Source of the DNA: Rhizobium sp. Q54
GTDB lineage: Bacteria > Pseudomonadota > Alphaproteobacteria > Rickettsiales > UBA1997
Reading direction: 5' to 3'
DNA length: 35,886 nucleotides
NCBI GenBank assembly: GCA_945871805.1
Contig: CAMBXE010000014.1
Span: forward strand, 1 to 35,886
The translations under genes and the position numbers were made by a program. The notes under the pieces are model-generated. The model saw only the letters and a program-made list of their open reading frames with translations, was not told the origin of the DNA and did not search any database. Positions 35,316 to 35,886 of this stretch are shown piece after piece (positions within the stretch are counted from its first letter, which is position 1; every line of letters begins with the position of its first letter).

Positions 35316-35886
35316 AATTTACTGTCTTTTTGCTAGATAAAGAATCGCCCGCTTCAAGAAATTTCCTTGGATTAAGAGGGGTGTTTTTGTAACGAACTTC
35401 ATAATGCAAATGTGGCCCGGTGCTACGACCTGTATTACCTTGCATGGCAATCACATCGCCTTTTTTAACGATTTGCCCTGGCTTTACAGTCACAGCAAAA
35501 AGATGCCCGTAACGAGTTGTGATGCCGTAACCGTGATCAATCACTATCGCATTACCATAACCGCTGAACCTCCCGGCCAACACAACTTTTCCGCGCGATG
35601 GACTGATAATTTTTTCATGAGTTACGCCAACAAAATCTAAGCCCTGATGCATTGCCTTTCTGCCAGTGATAGGATCTTCTCTTCTGCCAAAACCACTTGA
35701 AACGTAGTAATTTTTCATCGGACGAGACAGGGGAATGGCGCTCACTAATTTCTCTAACACCATCAAGCGATCAATTTCGCTAATGAATGCGGCTTTTTCC
35801 AAGCGGCTTTCGATAAAATCACTATCTGAGAGCTTGGTCGATACCAAGGCTTCGTCAATCGAAGACCCTTCATTTAAAGGCCCTCC
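35302..35886 (-). CDS. M23 family peptidoglycan endopeptidase, 5' end outside the window
   Basis: The frame is open through the right edge of the window (reading GGPLNEGSSIDEALVS before the first listed start at 35847), so the true start lies further upstream. The visible 194 codons hold a possible helical lead-in (LEKAAFISEIDRLMVLEKL) and then the LytM/M23 domain: SSGFGRREDPITGRKAMHQG, with zinc ligands in HQGLDFVG and GPHLHYEVR, and YGHLFAVTVKPGQIVKKGDV. M23 enzymes cut peptide cross-links of peptidoglycan outside the inner membrane. All metal ligands are present, so it should be active. Coupled to the bactofilin gene. Confidence 0.93.
   Translation of the reverse strand, partial: GGPLNEGSSIDEALVSTKLSDSDFIESRLEKAAFISEIDRLMVLEKLVSAIPLSRPMKNYYVSSGFGRREDPITGRKAMHQGLDFVGVTHEKIISPSRGKVVLAGRFSGYGNAIVIDHGYGITTRYGHLFAVTVKPGQIVKKGDVIAMQGNTGRSTGPHLHYEVRYKNTPLNPRKFLEAGDSLSSKKTVNYADS

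Overview
This window looks like a piece of an AT-rich alphaproteobacterial chromosome, most likely from the Rickettsiales or a similar host-associated group. The assignment is inferred from gene content and style. Core genes of alphaproteobacterial type are present: split pyruvate dehydrogenase E1 alpha and beta, Complex I subunits NuoA, B, C and G, an AddB-type exonuclease subunit, and a bactofilin with an M23 peptidase. Classical operons are broken up, and several families of short palindromic repeats sit between genes, at a stop codon and inside one open reading frame, much as rickettsial palindromic elements do. The standard bacterial code applies, because TGA is used as a real stop. I saw no tRNA, rRNA, CRISPR array, transposase or phage gene.

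Layout. 1-2654 (-): a type I restriction HsdR-like gene with one in-frame amber codon, whose 3' end runs into a palindromic element and off the window. 2724-5113 (-): a small membrane protein, nuoC, nuoB, a 485-base gap holding a decayed DUF1016-like gene, and nuoA. 5188-14555 (mostly +): dapA, a repeat-built island with 37-bp terminal inverted repeats, hflK, pyrB, clpB, a small exported protein bracketed by palindromes, truA (-), bioA and dapB, ending in a strong terminator. 14686-14866: a second, complete copy of the palindromic element, ending on the rpoD stop codon. 14864-21884 (-): a tightly coupled six-gene run, pdhA-pdhB-ftsB-polyprenol kinase-like-dnaG-rpoD. 22047-23820 (+): a three-gene cassette with a small Cys/Lys-rich exported peptide, a DUF692 (MNIO, BufB/HvfB-type) enzyme and a DUF2063 (BufC/HvfC-type) partner. 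23862-25443 (+): HIT protein and cystathionine beta-lyase. 25495-28213 (-): hybrid histidine kinase and periplasmic cyclophilin. 28360-30787 (+): ssb and nuoG. 30946-32208 (-): D-amino-acid dehydrogenase. 32240-34888 (+): addB. 34878-35886 (-): M23 peptidase (5' end outside the window) and bactofilin.

How the genes work together. DapA and DapB serve meso-diaminopimelate and lysine synthesis for peptidoglycan. The M23 peptidase, bactofilin and FtsB-like protein shape or divide the cell, so the organism appears to keep a wall. PDH E1 and Complex I point to aerobic respiration fed by pyruvate. BioA and PyrB show some remaining cofactor and pyrimidine synthesis.

The most interesting items are (1) the MNIO/DUF2063 cassette with an atypical candidate precursor and a terminator hairpin between precursor and enzyme, (2) a housekeeping sigma factor carrying a roughly 115-residue lysine-rich, histone-like N-terminal tail, and (3) palindromic elements that overwrite a coding end, touch a stop codon, or have grown by tandem duplication directly upstream of hflK.
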